64,000 bases of DNA from SW4 sp042466115 (GTDB lineage Bacteria > Pseudomonadota > Alphaproteobacteria > Rhodobacterales > Rhodobacteraceae): NCBI RefSeq assembly GCF_042466115.1, contig NZ_JAXHBQ010000002.1, positions 1 through 64,000 on the forward strand, given 5' to 3'. The notes beneath the pieces are model-generated. The model saw nothing but the letters and a program-made list of their open reading frames with translations, had not been told where the DNA came from and searched no databases. The position numbers were made by a program, and so were the translations under genes. Positions 42,762-51,189 of this stretch are shown piece after piece (the first letter of the stretch is position 1; the number at the start of each line of letters is the position of its first letter).

Positions 42762-44146
42762 GCGAAACGGGTAACACCGAACTAGAGAAGCGTCTCGCAG
42801 CTTTGGAGCAAGGCGGCACGCGCCGAACCGCAACCGTACGTCGGCGCTCGCCGCTCTTGGCATTGGTGGTGGCTGTGCTGATTGGCGCAGGCGGCTCAGT
42901 TTTATACCTACTCTCCCAGTCCAACGACGAGGAGGCCTTGCCCACGGCCACTCCAGACGTATTTCAAAACGAAGGCGACGGGTTTGGCGCAATCGAAGCG
43001 CTTCCTCCGCCCCCTGCCCCCGAAACTGAAATCGTTGTCGTACCCGCTGAGCCTGCGGAGCCAAACGCAGAACTCCTCGCGCAATTGGCGGCCCTTCAGG
43101 CGCAGATCGAAGAATTGCGCAATGCGCCCGAGCCCGTTGTGGAGGAAGACACCGCCGCAGCAGAGGCCATCGATGGCCTGACCGCGCAGATCGCTGCCCT
43201 ACAAGCCGCCTCTGAGGCCGCGCAAAAGCAGTTTCAAGACGAGTTGGCCGCACGTGATCGCGCGCTGGAACAAATCCGTATGGATCTTGAACTGGCGCAG
43301 CTGGAAGCCAACCGGCCTGCCCCTGCCCCGCTTGGTCCTACCGATGATGAGTTGCGCGCGAGAGAAGAAGAGCGCCTGCGCCGCGAGGAAGAGGCAAGGC
43401 GTCTCGCAGAGCTTGAGCATCGCGCCGCTGAAGAGCGCGCGTTTCAAGCTCGACGAATTGCGTCGCCCACAATCGCCTTTGGCGGCACATCCGGTGCGGC
43501 TGAAACTGCCCTGTCCGAGCGCACTTTCGGCGACGTCACCGACTTTGTCCTGAATGGCGCGCTGCCAACATCCGTTACGCAATCCGAAGTGATCGCCAAT
43601 CCTTCAAACACCATCATCCAAGGCACGATGATCCAGGCCGTGATGGAAACCGCGCTCGATAGCTCGCTGCCCGGCCAGACCCGTGCGGTGGTGTCAGAAG
43701 ATGTCTTCAGCTTCGATGGGACGCAGCTTCTGATCCCGCGCGGCTCCCGGCTGATCGGGCGGTATCGCTCCGGCATCGATATCGCGCAGCGGCGCGTCAC
43801 CATCGCATGGGATCGGATCATCCTGCCAGACAATCAAACCATCCGGATCAGCTCTTTTGGTGGGGATGAATTGGGGCGCTCCGGCGTGACAGGGTTTGTC
43901 GACACGCGCTTTGATGAACGTTTCGGGTCCGCGGCGCTGATTTCTCTCATCTCGGCGGCCCCAAGTGCTGCCGCCGCCTCCGTAGACGATGAGGCCGCCG
44001 CAGATGTAATGAGCGACGTGGGCGATGATCTGGCCGATGCTACCGACAGCGTCATTGGCGACTACCTCTCCATCGGCCCTGTCATCTATGTCGATCAAGG
44101 CGCACGTGTCACCGTGATGGTAGACCGTGATCTGGAGATTTTTTGA
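42758..44146 (+). CDS. virB10: VirB10-like channel protein (TrbI family)
   Basis: A 462-residue protein with one inner-membrane helix (about 33-50), a Pro-rich then Ala/Glu-rich coiled-coil region (about 80-245, 'EEERLRREEEARRLAELEHR'), and a C-terminal TrbI beta-barrel with 'IIQGTMIQAVMETALDSSLP' and 'LIPRGSRLIGRYRSG'. VirB10 spans both membranes and gates the channel. ATG 42758 is chosen because the conserved N-terminus starts there and it overlaps VirB9 in ATGA. Confidence 0.9.
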   Translation: MSETGNTELEKRLAALEQGGTRRTATVRRRSPLLALVVAVLIGAGGSVLYLLSQSNDEEALPTATPDVFQNEGDGFGAIEALPPPPAPETEIVVVPAEPAEPNAELLAQLAALQAQIEELRNAPEPVVEEDTAAAEAIDGLTAQIAALQAASEAAQKQFQDELAARDRALEQIRMDLELAQLEANRPAPAPLGPTDDELRAREEERLRREEEARRLAELEHRAAEERAFQARRIASPTIAFGGTSGAAETALSERTFGDVTDFVLNGALPTSVTQSEVIANPSNTIIQGTMIQAVMETALDSSLPGQTRAVVSEDVFSFDGTQLLIPRGSRLIGRYRSGIDIAQRRVTIAWDRIILPDNQTIRISSFGGDELGRSGVTGFVDTRFDERFGSAALISLISAAPSAAAASVDDEAAADVMSDVGDDLADATDSVIGDYLSIGPVIYVDQGARVTVMVDRDLEIF

Positions 44147-44149
44147 CCG

Positions 44150-45136
44150 ATGTCACTGAGCTATCTCCAAACCTCGCTTGATAAGCTCGACGCCGCAGCC
44201 CGCGATGATGTCATCGAGATTTGCATCAATCCGGACGGCGCCTGTTGGGGTGAGTTCCAGGGCGATCATTTCATGCGGCTGCTCGATCAACGGTTGTCAG
44301 AGACGGACGTCAGAGACCTCGGCAACCAGATCGCCTCCAGCGCCAATACCACCATGAGCAAGGACAGGCCCATCGTCTCGGTCTCAATCGCCTATCGGGA
44401 TCGTCCAATCCGGGCACAAGTGATTACCCCGCCCGCAGTCCTGTCCGCCATGTCAATCAGTCTGCGCTTCTTCTCCAGCCTGCCACTCGACGGGATCGAA
44501 CTGAGATTCTTGTTTGGAAAGGAACGCAAGCTCGAAGAACTGCGTCTTGAGAAAACCCAACAACTGCGCGCAGTCGTGGCATCCGGCGTGATCGACGATG
44601 CGCTGGCCTTTTGCGTTGAGAATAGGCTCAACATGATCGTCTCGGGTGGTACCTCGACCGGCAAAACCGTGGCAGCCCGCAAAATTCTTTCCCATGTCGG
44701 CACTGAGGAGCGGATTATCACGATTGAGGAGGCTGCCGAGCTTCTGCCCGCACAACCAAACGTGGTGACGCTTATCGCCAACCGCGATGCAGCGTTCCAA
44801 ACCGCAGATGTGCTTCTGACCGCGACGCTGCGCATGCGGCCAGATCGGATCATCCTTGGCGAGGTGCGCGGTAAAGAGGCCATGACCTTCTTGGAAGCCA
44901 TCAACACCGGTCACGGCGGATCAATGACCACGCTTCACGCCGAAACCCCGCAACTGGCGGTGCAGCGTTTGGCGATTGCGGCGCTGAAGACCGAGATCCC
45001 GATGACCTATGCGGACATGGTTCGCTACATCGAAAACTCCATCGACGTGATCATCCAGGCCGGCCGTCATGACGGAAAACGCGGCATCACAGAGTTCTAC
45101 CTCCCCGCATCCGAGCAGATAGGAGCATCCCCATGA
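44150..45136 (+). CDS. virB11: VirB11 traffic ATPase
   Basis: A 328-residue hexameric ATPase. Walker A is GGTSTGKT (166-173), followed by 'ERIITIEEAAELLP' (Asp-box region), 'LRMRPDRIILGEVRGKEA' (Walker B/His box) and 'HGGSMTTLHAETP'. It drives pilus formation and DNA transfer with VirB4 and VirD4. It lies 3 bases after VirB10; its end overlaps the next gene by 4 bases. Confidence 0.92.
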   Translation: MSLSYLQTSLDKLDAAARDDVIEICINPDGACWGEFQGDHFMRLLDQRLSETDVRDLGNQIASSANTTMSKDRPIVSVSIAYRDRPIRAQVITPPAVLSAMSISLRFFSSLPLDGIELRFLFGKERKLEELRLEKTQQLRAVVASGVIDDALAFCVENRLNMIVSGGTSTGKTVAARKILSHVGTEERIITIEEAAELLPAQPNVVTLIANRDAAFQTADVLLTATLRMRPDRIILGEVRGKEAMTFLEAINTGHGGSMTTLHAETPQLAVQRLAIAALKTEIPMTYADMVRYIENSIDVIIQAGRHDGKRGITEFYLPASEQIGASP

Positions 45137-45336
45137 AGACCTTTGAATATGAAATCCTCTCCTTCCCGATGACCCGTAAAACCAGCCTTATTGATATGCA
45201 GGCCGATCTGAACGCAAAGGGCGCAGAAGGCTGGGAGGTTGTGTCGATCAGCACGTCCGAGTTTGCCAATATCGGTCACACAGTCTTCTTGAAGCGAGAG
45301 ACGGCGAGCAAAACAGGTGTTGGGGCAGCCTCGTGA
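45133..45336 (+). CDS. DUF4177-like small protein
   Basis: A 67-residue protein with the DUF4177 pattern: an N-terminal strand 'KTFEYEILSFPM', 'DLNAKGAEGWEVVSISTS' and a final strand 'HTVFLKRE'. The family's role is unknown, but members are common beside other plasmid genes. It overlaps virB11 by 4 bases and the following gene by 4 bases, so it is a true part of the transfer operon. Confidence 0.75.
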   Translation: MKTFEYEILSFPMTRKTSLIDMQADLNAKGAEGWEVVSISTSEFANIGHTVFLKRETASKTGVGAAS

Positions 45337-45746
45337 TGGCGCGCACTCATCATGTTGTGCTGATCTCTCTGGCTTTGGGCTCAGCTGCGCCGCCTTCAAC
45401 AGCGGAGTGCAACCTGGTTCCGAGCCTCGAGCGAAGCTTCGATGTCTGCCCAGACCGACCGGCCGAGCCCGATTGGATGAAGAACATTCCGCTGCGCGAC
45501 GCCTACCAACGGGTTTTGGTCCAAGATATCTACCGTGCGCAGAACATAGAACGCATCGTCGGGGCCGAAAGCTGCACCTGCGAGGTCCGTTTCCCATCCT
45601 GGGAGGCGGCAGAAGCCACCTTCCGAAACAACCACACCAACACCGACCGCTGGGAAATGCTGGAAGCTTCTGATGGCTACAATCGCCGCGCCAATGAGCT
45701 GCGTCTCGAGGCCAAAGCGATCTGCGACGCTGCAGGCAATTGGTGA
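45333..45746 (+). CDS. Secreted cysteine-containing protein between VirB11 and VirB6
   Basis: A 137-residue protein with a short signal peptide (about 1-23, ending PSTAE). The mature part has four cysteines ('ECNLVPSLERSFDVCPDRP', 'GAESCTCEVRFPSWEAAE') and helices with 'LRLEAKAIC'. It resembles proteins found at the same position in related VirB clusters, but no function is known; a stabiliser of the secretion channel is possible. The start is GTG 45333 or ATG 45336. Confidence 0.6.
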   Translation: MMARTHHVVLISLALGSAAPPSTAECNLVPSLERSFDVCPDRPAEPDWMKNIPLRDAYQRVLVQDIYRAQNIERIVGAESCTCEVRFPSWEAAEATFRNNHTNTDRWEMLEASDGYNRRANELRLEAKAICDAAGNW

Positions 45747-45758
45747 GGTTGATCAGTA

Positions 45759-46835
45759 ATGAGCGTTGTCACCTACTTCGTTGAAACCTCCCAAGGCTAT
45801 CTTGATACCGCCGCCGAAACCCAGTTCGGCTCGGTCGCGGCGACGGTCGGTACACTCTTGATCCTCGGGACAACACTTGTGGTGATCCTCGTCTTCCTCA
45901 ACATGATCTATCAATACAAAGCCATGGACGGGCGAACGGCCTTCTGGCTGGCGGTCAAGATTGGACTCATTGGGATATTTGCGACGAACTGGGTGCAGTT
46001 CAACGCGCTGTCCTCTGCGATCCTCAACGGGATCGACAGCATTGCAGGCGCGCTCGTCGCTTCTGTCGGTGGCGGCGTCCCCGGTCCTTCTGGCACCTTC
46101 GCGGAAGAATTTGACCGCCTGATTGCGGAGCTTGGGGAGTACCTCAATGCGGCTGGATCAGAGCTGAACTGGATGGCGGGGGCCATGCTGGACATCGTTG
46201 GCGTCCTCATGCTGTCGATCTTGGGCGGATTGGCTGCGTTTATTCTGGTGGCGTCGCGCCTGATGATCGCACTCCTCATCGGCATTGCACCTGTGATGAT
46301 CTTCCTGACGCTCTTTGACGTCACCAAGGACTACTTTGCACGCTGGCTGTCAGCCTTGGTGTCCTTCGCCATCTATCCGATTGTGGTGGCCGGCGTGTTC
46401 GCGACAATCACTGGGGTGTCTTCCGCGTTGATCGGCGAGCTTGGCGATCCTGAGGGAGCAACCAATATTGGAGCTCTTATCCCCTTCTTCATGATGGTGC
46501 TGATGGCCAAAGGTTTTATCATCGCGACGCCGTTTATTGTGCGGGCGGTCTCTGGGAATATCATGATGCCCGCGCTGTCGGGTGGCCTGAGTGGAAGCTA
46601 CGGATTCATGCGGGCGGCCATGGGCAATCAACAGGCTTACAATCGCTATCTGGTTGGTGGTGCAAGTGGGGCTGAATATGCGGCTCTAAGAGCCCGTCAG
46701 TTCTTTGGTGCGCAGCAAATGCCGCAAAGGCCGGGGATGTCACAGGTCGCACCTGCGTCGGGCAAGCCGTCTACAGGAACCGGGTCGCAGATGTTGGCGC
46801 AACTGGCACGTTTGGGAAGGTTGGGGAGACGTTGA
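45759..46835 (+). CDS. virB6: VirB6-like polytopic membrane protein (TrbL/VirB6 family)
   Basis: A 358-residue protein with about six hydrophobic helices ('VGTLLILGTTLVVILVFLNM', 'DIVGVLMLSILGGLAAFILV', 'LMIALLIGIAPVMIFLTLF'). The block 'LFDVTKDYFARWLSALVSF' is typical of VirB6. It forms part of the inner-membrane channel. It lies 12 bases after the preceding gene. The C-terminal tail is polar, with Gln/Pro-rich sequence. Confidence 0.85.
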   Translation: MSVVTYFVETSQGYLDTAAETQFGSVAATVGTLLILGTTLVVILVFLNMIYQYKAMDGRTAFWLAVKIGLIGIFATNWVQFNALSSAILNGIDSIAGALVASVGGGVPGPSGTFAEEFDRLIAELGEYLNAAGSELNWMAGAMLDIVGVLMLSILGGLAAFILVASRLMIALLIGIAPVMIFLTLFDVTKDYFARWLSALVSFAIYPIVVAGVFATITGVSSALIGELGDPEGATNIGALIPFFMMVLMAKGFIIATPFIVRAVSGNIMMPALSGGLSGSYGFMRAAMGNQQAYNRYLVGGASGAEYAALRARQFFGAQQMPQRPGMSQVAPASGKPSTGTGSQMLAQLARLGRLGRR

Positions 46836-46940
46836 TGGTCAAGTGCGAACAGCGGCTTTGGTCTTTTTCTCAGCCGGACGTCAATTTCGCTGTGTTCCGA
46901 CCGGCGTCGATGGAAACAAGTCTTGCACAAGGATAGAAGA

Positions 46941-48338
46941 ATGGATGAGACAACGTCGCTCAAACACGCATCAATGAAAGATTTGCCACTAGAGCTGGTC
47001 CAAGCAATCCTGCGTTCAGCAGTCAATGGAAGATCTGTCGGGCTTGAAGAGGCAATACGGACTCTGGATTGCGATGCCCATCATGCCGACCGCGTTTTGC
47101 GCCAGATGGCCGAGGCTGGGTATTTGGAGCCCGCCGACATTCTTGATGGTTTGTTCTATTGGCAGCTAACGCCGAACGGGACTCGCCTGGCAATGGAGCC
47201 CAAGCGAAAGCGTATCGGGCGCGATAAAGTTCAGGCCATCGTTTCTGAACTTCTCGCCCGTGCCCAAGTTATCAACACCGATCCTGATCGCCTGCAACGT
47301 ATCACCTTAAGGCTGTTCGGCAGCGCGCTTGAGAAGCGAGACGACTACGGTGACGTTGATGTCTCCATTGCGTATATGCGGCGCCAGCTGAGCGATATCG
47401 AACGTGAGCGCGTCGAAAATGCACTGAAAGCCCGCCAAAGCAAGTCAGATCGCCAAACCTTTCACGGGCGGCTCATGGGAGCGGAACGTCAGGATACGCG
47501 CGAGATCATGGCGTTCTTGAAAAAGGGCCTACCTCATCTTTCGCTCATGAACGATGATCCTATGGACCTCGGGACACCCTACCGCTGGCTGGTCAACCAC
47601 GAAGTGAAACCGGACAGACCAGTTGATGTTCCCGACGATATCGTTCGACCCAATGCGCCCTCAACTCTCGACCAACGCTCCAGAAGGCCGCTACCGCCCA
47701 TTACGTTGATTGAAGCACGACACAGAGCCATTTCTGCTACAACCAAAGTTGCGATTGATGACATGCACATAGGTCTAGAAGATGCAGCCACGCTCGACGA
47801 AAAAATGTGGTCTCCAAAGGTGACCCGCAAAGGCGCATTCGTTGCCAACGACATCAGAAGTGAGAAACGGGTCAAATTCGCCGGGTTTCAGCACTTATGT
47901 CCCATCTGGAAGCAGGAGTTAGGCGGCGTAGCGATGTTGAAGGAAGCCCTCGACTGGTGCGATGAACATAAGGTTTGGGTCAGGGATCTATTTCCGAGAG
48001 TTTCAATCCAACGATCCGACCGAATGCACGTCATACGCCTCGGGTTGGGCGATGATCTGATCTATTTCAATATCGGTGGTAAATCGACAACTGGGAGCCT
48101 GCTGCCTAGAAATCGAACACGCGTTTCCAAAATAGACTTAGCCGGCGCCTATGCGGTCGGAAAGGCGCTCTCCAAGATGTATGATGAAGGTCGGTGCGCG
48201 AAAATGCCTTGGTTCAGCGCCGAGATTTTGCTTCCATTAGTCGAAGTTGAAAAGCTTCCAGAGTTCCCGCGATTGCTCAAGGTTGGAGAGTTTCACGAGA
48301 ATGCGTTTTGCGGCCTGCGAGAGGTTGAGCTTTATTAA
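46941..48338 (+). CDS. Winged-helix plus nucleotidyltransferase-fold protein
   Basis: A 465-residue cytoplasmic protein. The N-terminal 90 residues look like a winged helix ('VGLEEAIRTLDCDAHHADRV', 'LRQMAEAGYLEPADILDGLF'). Next comes a polymerase-beta-like nucleotidyltransferase motif: 'LRLFGSALEKRDDYGDVDVS' with G127-S128 and D138/D140. The C-terminal 250 residues are not recognised. Such GSx10DxD enzymes transfer AMP or other nucleotides; some are toxins or antitoxins. ATG 46941 is preferred with AAGGA upstream. It is 105 bases after VirB6 and probably outside the strict VirB operon. Confidence 0.6.
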   Translation: MDETTSLKHASMKDLPLELVQAILRSAVNGRSVGLEEAIRTLDCDAHHADRVLRQMAEAGYLEPADILDGLFYWQLTPNGTRLAMEPKRKRIGRDKVQAIVSELLARAQVINTDPDRLQRITLRLFGSALEKRDDYGDVDVSIAYMRRQLSDIERERVENALKARQSKSDRQTFHGRLMGAERQDTREIMAFLKKGLPHLSLMNDDPMDLGTPYRWLVNHEVKPDRPVDVPDDIVRPNAPSTLDQRSRRPLPPITLIEARHRAISATTKVAIDDMHIGLEDAATLDEKMWSPKVTRKGAFVANDIRSEKRVKFAGFQHLCPIWKQELGGVAMLKEALDWCDEHKVWVRDLFPRVSIQRSDRMHVIRLGLGDDLIYFNIGGKSTTGSLLPRNRTRVSKIDLAGAYAVGKALSKMYDEGRCAKMPWFSAEILLPLVEVEKLPEFPRLLKVGEFHENAFCGLREVELY

Positions 48339-48522
48339 GCTGATGGGTCTATATTTGCCGTGCGAACGGAAATGTCATTGGGCAACTGATCAGCAGTGAT
48401 TGGTTAAGCCGTCGTTCGCTGCGCAGTGTGCGAATTGGTAAGTTGCGGACTTTGCTGCCGTTGGACCTTCTGTTTTCGATGGCCGCTTTTTGCACAGGCC
48501 ATTCTTATGGTAGGAGGCATGG

Positions 48523-49170
48523 ATGGAATATTCAGTCATTCTTCGCGGCTATCGCTACAGTGTTTACAATCGTATTGCGCGAGTAGTGCTGCACGAGAAG
48601 GGTGTCGCGTACAGCACTGAAGAAATTGATCCCTTCGCAACCAATGTCTCGGAGGACTATCTCAAGCTGCATCCATTTGGACGGGTGCCTGTCCTAAGCC
48701 ACGGCAAGTTTGATGTATTCGAAACTTCCGCAATCGCTCAGTATGTCAATGCGGCTTTTGAGGGGCCGGAATTGATGCCAACCGAAGCTGAGACACTGGC
48801 ACGTGTCACGCAGGTGATCTCGATTGTCGATAGTTACGGTTATCGACCCATGGTCCGACAGGTTTTTGCCCATCGAGTTTTTCGGCCCGCTTTCGGTGAA
48901 GTCGCAGATGAAGCTGAAGTCACAGCAGGCATCGATGCGTCTCACACTGTACTAGGTGCACTGAACAACATCGCGAAAGAGGGCCGCGTCTTGGATGGCC
49001 AAAGTATCACCGTCGCAGACTGCCACCTAGCGCCGATGATCGCCTACTTTGTGCAATCACGGGAGGGTGCTGGTGCATTGAAGGCTCACAAAAAACTCGC
49101 TGACTGGTGGGCAACCGTGTCCCAGCGAGAAAGCCTCCAAGCCACCGCACCCGGTCTTCCAAGCAAATGA
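48523..49170 (+). CDS. Glutathione S-transferase family protein
   Basis: A 215-residue protein with a thioredoxin-like N-domain ('VILRGYRYSVYNRIARVVLH', cis-proline in 'HPFGRVPVLSHG', then 'FETSAIAQYV' for the glutathione gamma-glutamyl site) and a helical C-domain with 'ITVADCHLAPMIAYFV'. AGGAGG lies 5 bases before the ATG. It would detoxify electrophiles or bind glutathione. It stands alone between the transfer genes and the convergent virD4. Confidence 0.85.
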   Translation: MEYSVILRGYRYSVYNRIARVVLHEKGVAYSTEEIDPFATNVSEDYLKLHPFGRVPVLSHGKFDVFETSAIAQYVNAAFEGPELMPTEAETLARVTQVISIVDSYGYRPMVRQVFAHRVFRPAFGEVADEAEVTAGIDASHTVLGALNNIAKEGRVLDGQSITVADCHLAPMIAYFVQSREGAGALKAHKKLADWWATVSQRESLQATAPGLPSK

Positions 49171-49269
49171 CTCAATGTGCCATTCCGGAAGCCGCCATTC
49201 ATGCAACGCGCAGCAACGGTCACTCTGGGCTCCTAGCCGCCGTTCGCTGCGACTTGCACAAATGGTTGC

Positions 49270-51189
49270 TTAGACTGACACGGCTCTTTCGGATGATGAC
49301 GAACCAGCCATTTCCTTTTCTAATTCTTCCAGCTCACTGAGGGCACCTTCCACTTGCGAAGCCTCTTTTGCGTTAAGCTCACCAATGGAAAGCTTACCCT
49401 GTTCGGTAAAATCCATCTCAAACTGCCGCTGAACCTCAGCAAGGGCAGATGCGCGCGCACCTTGACCATTACTCGTTGGTTTTGTTGGGGTCGCCGCTCG
49501 GCTGAGCGCTCCGGCGTCTTCGCGAGCCGGTTCTTTCGAAACTGGCGGAAACGGCATCTCCCCCTCCTGCGCGGCGTGAATCCCCTTGAAGAACGGATCC
49601 TCAAAATACACCACGCGCTTCGCGCGAACTGGCATTCGCGCATCAACCACCACCACAATTTCGTCAAGCGGCAGCCGCCGCGCCTCGTCCTCTGGCAAGA
49701 GCGAGGTCTCTTCCGTCCGCTCAGATTGGCTACGCCCCTCAAAGGGGTTTTTTCCAACCGCGCGAGATCGCGTGACCACTGTTTTCGTTGTCTTGCCAAC
49801 CGCTTTGCTGAGTTCTTCAACCGTCTTTTCGTCAGACGGCGTCAGATAGAGCTTTATGCCAGCATTGCCCTGTAACGCGCGCCGCGTGTTCTCACCGTAA
49901 AGTTCATCGATGGCAGGAATGGTCTGTGTGACGATTGCCAGATGGCCGCGATAGTGGCGCAGCACCTCGATGCTTTCGGCCACGATCGGCATTTTGCCAA
50001 GCCGGTTGAACTCATCCAGCATGATCATCACCGGCCAGGGCTCGTCCGGACCCGGATCCTTGTCCTGCAGCGCCGAAAGCAAATCGGAGAAGAACAGCCG
50101 GATCAGCGGTGCCAGAGGCTTCACCATAAGAGGTTGCACGACGAGATAGACGCTGAAGGGCTTCTTGCGGATTGTCCGGAAGTCGAAATCTGACACGGCG
50201 GTGGCCGCATCGATGGCCGGGTTCTGCCATTGATCAAGGCCCGAGGTCATCAGGAGTGAGATATATGAGGTGAGCGTATCATTGTTGGTCGAAGCAAGCC
50301 GCGTGAAGATCAGCTTGGCGGCAGCGTTCTCGATCTCGTGCGAGCGCGCCAAGTATTCCTTCTGCTTGTTCCCGCCCGATGCGGAGATGCGGTAGACTTC
50401 TCCCAAAGTTGGCTTCTTGCGCTGAAACGCCAGCATTCCCGCCGCCACGAAGAGATCGATCCCGCCTTTGAGAAGGCCTTGCGCCCGATCGTTGTCGTTC
50501 TGCAGGAAGAGGGTCGCGAGGAGTTGCAGCTCCATTTGCTGGCGCGCGGGGTCTTCAAGCTCATAGATGCGCAGAAGTGGATTGTAGCGGTGTGTTCGTT
50601 TGGTCTCCCAGTCCGTCGGTGCGAAGCGGAAGACTTCGTCGCCCTGCGCGGCCCGGTGCCGTGCTGTGGCCTCATAGCACTCGCCCTTTACGTCCAGCAC
50701 AACAGCGGACCCCTGCCAGGTCAGCAGGTTCGGAATGACAAACCCTGTCGTCTTACCCCGCCCCGTTGGGGCGACAATCAGAGCGTGGGGGAAGGTCTGT
50801 GAACAGATAAAGGGCGCACGGCTGCTTGGTTTACCGAGCTTGCCGATAATGAAGCCGGCGCCCGGCTTGCCAAAGAACCCGTTTCGCTTCATCTCCCGGC
50901 GTGTCTGCCAATGGGTGTAGCCAAAGCGTGTAAGGGCTGAGCCAGACATCGCAAGGCTCATCATCAGACCTGCCACCCCTGCCCCGCCCACGATGAAGTT
51001 GATCAGGCGAAAATCGTCTGGCCGAGCGGCACGGATCGCGCGGTAATTCTCCGCGATGTAGAAGAAATCAATCTCCGACTGGAACCCCAGATCTTTGAAA
51101 GTCAGAACTGCGGAGGCCAGAGCATACCCCATTGCCATGGCCACGAGCGTGACCAGGATGACGCCGATCGCCAGACGCGCCTTACCCAT
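49270..51189 (-). CDS. virD4: VirD4/TraG coupling protein
   Basis: A 639-residue inner-membrane ATPase that brings the relaxase-DNA complex to the channel. Two N-terminal helices (about 8-30 and 63-82) precede the nucleotide site 'VAPTGRGKTTGFVIPNLL' (Walker A 140-147) and Walker B 'VMIMLDEFNRLGKMPI'. The signature 'LDVKGECYEATARHR' is also present. ATG 51189 is chosen because the first helix begins there, giving an 8-base overlap with the relaxase gene on the same strand. It is encoded opposite to the VirB genes. Confidence 0.92.
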   Translation of the reverse strand: MGKARLAIGVILVTLVAMAMGYALASAVLTFKDLGFQSEIDFFYIAENYRAIRAARPDDFRLINFIVGGAGVAGLMMSLAMSGSALTRFGYTHWQTRREMKRNGFFGKPGAGFIIGKLGKPSSRAPFICSQTFPHALIVAPTGRGKTTGFVIPNLLTWQGSAVVLDVKGECYEATARHRAAQGDEVFRFAPTDWETKRTHRYNPLLRIYELEDPARQQMELQLLATLFLQNDNDRAQGLLKGGIDLFVAAGMLAFQRKKPTLGEVYRISASGGNKQKEYLARSHEIENAAAKLIFTRLASTNNDTLTSYISLLMTSGLDQWQNPAIDAATAVSDFDFRTIRKKPFSVYLVVQPLMVKPLAPLIRLFFSDLLSALQDKDPGPDEPWPVMIMLDEFNRLGKMPIVAESIEVLRHYRGHLAIVTQTIPAIDELYGENTRRALQGNAGIKLYLTPSDEKTVEELSKAVGKTTKTVVTRSRAVGKNPFEGRSQSERTEETSLLPEDEARRLPLDEIVVVVDARMPVRAKRVVYFEDPFFKGIHAAQEGEMPFPPVSKEPAREDAGALSRAATPTKPTSNGQGARASALAEVQRQFEMDFTEQGKLSIGELNAKEASQVEGALSELEELEKEMAGSSSSERAVSV

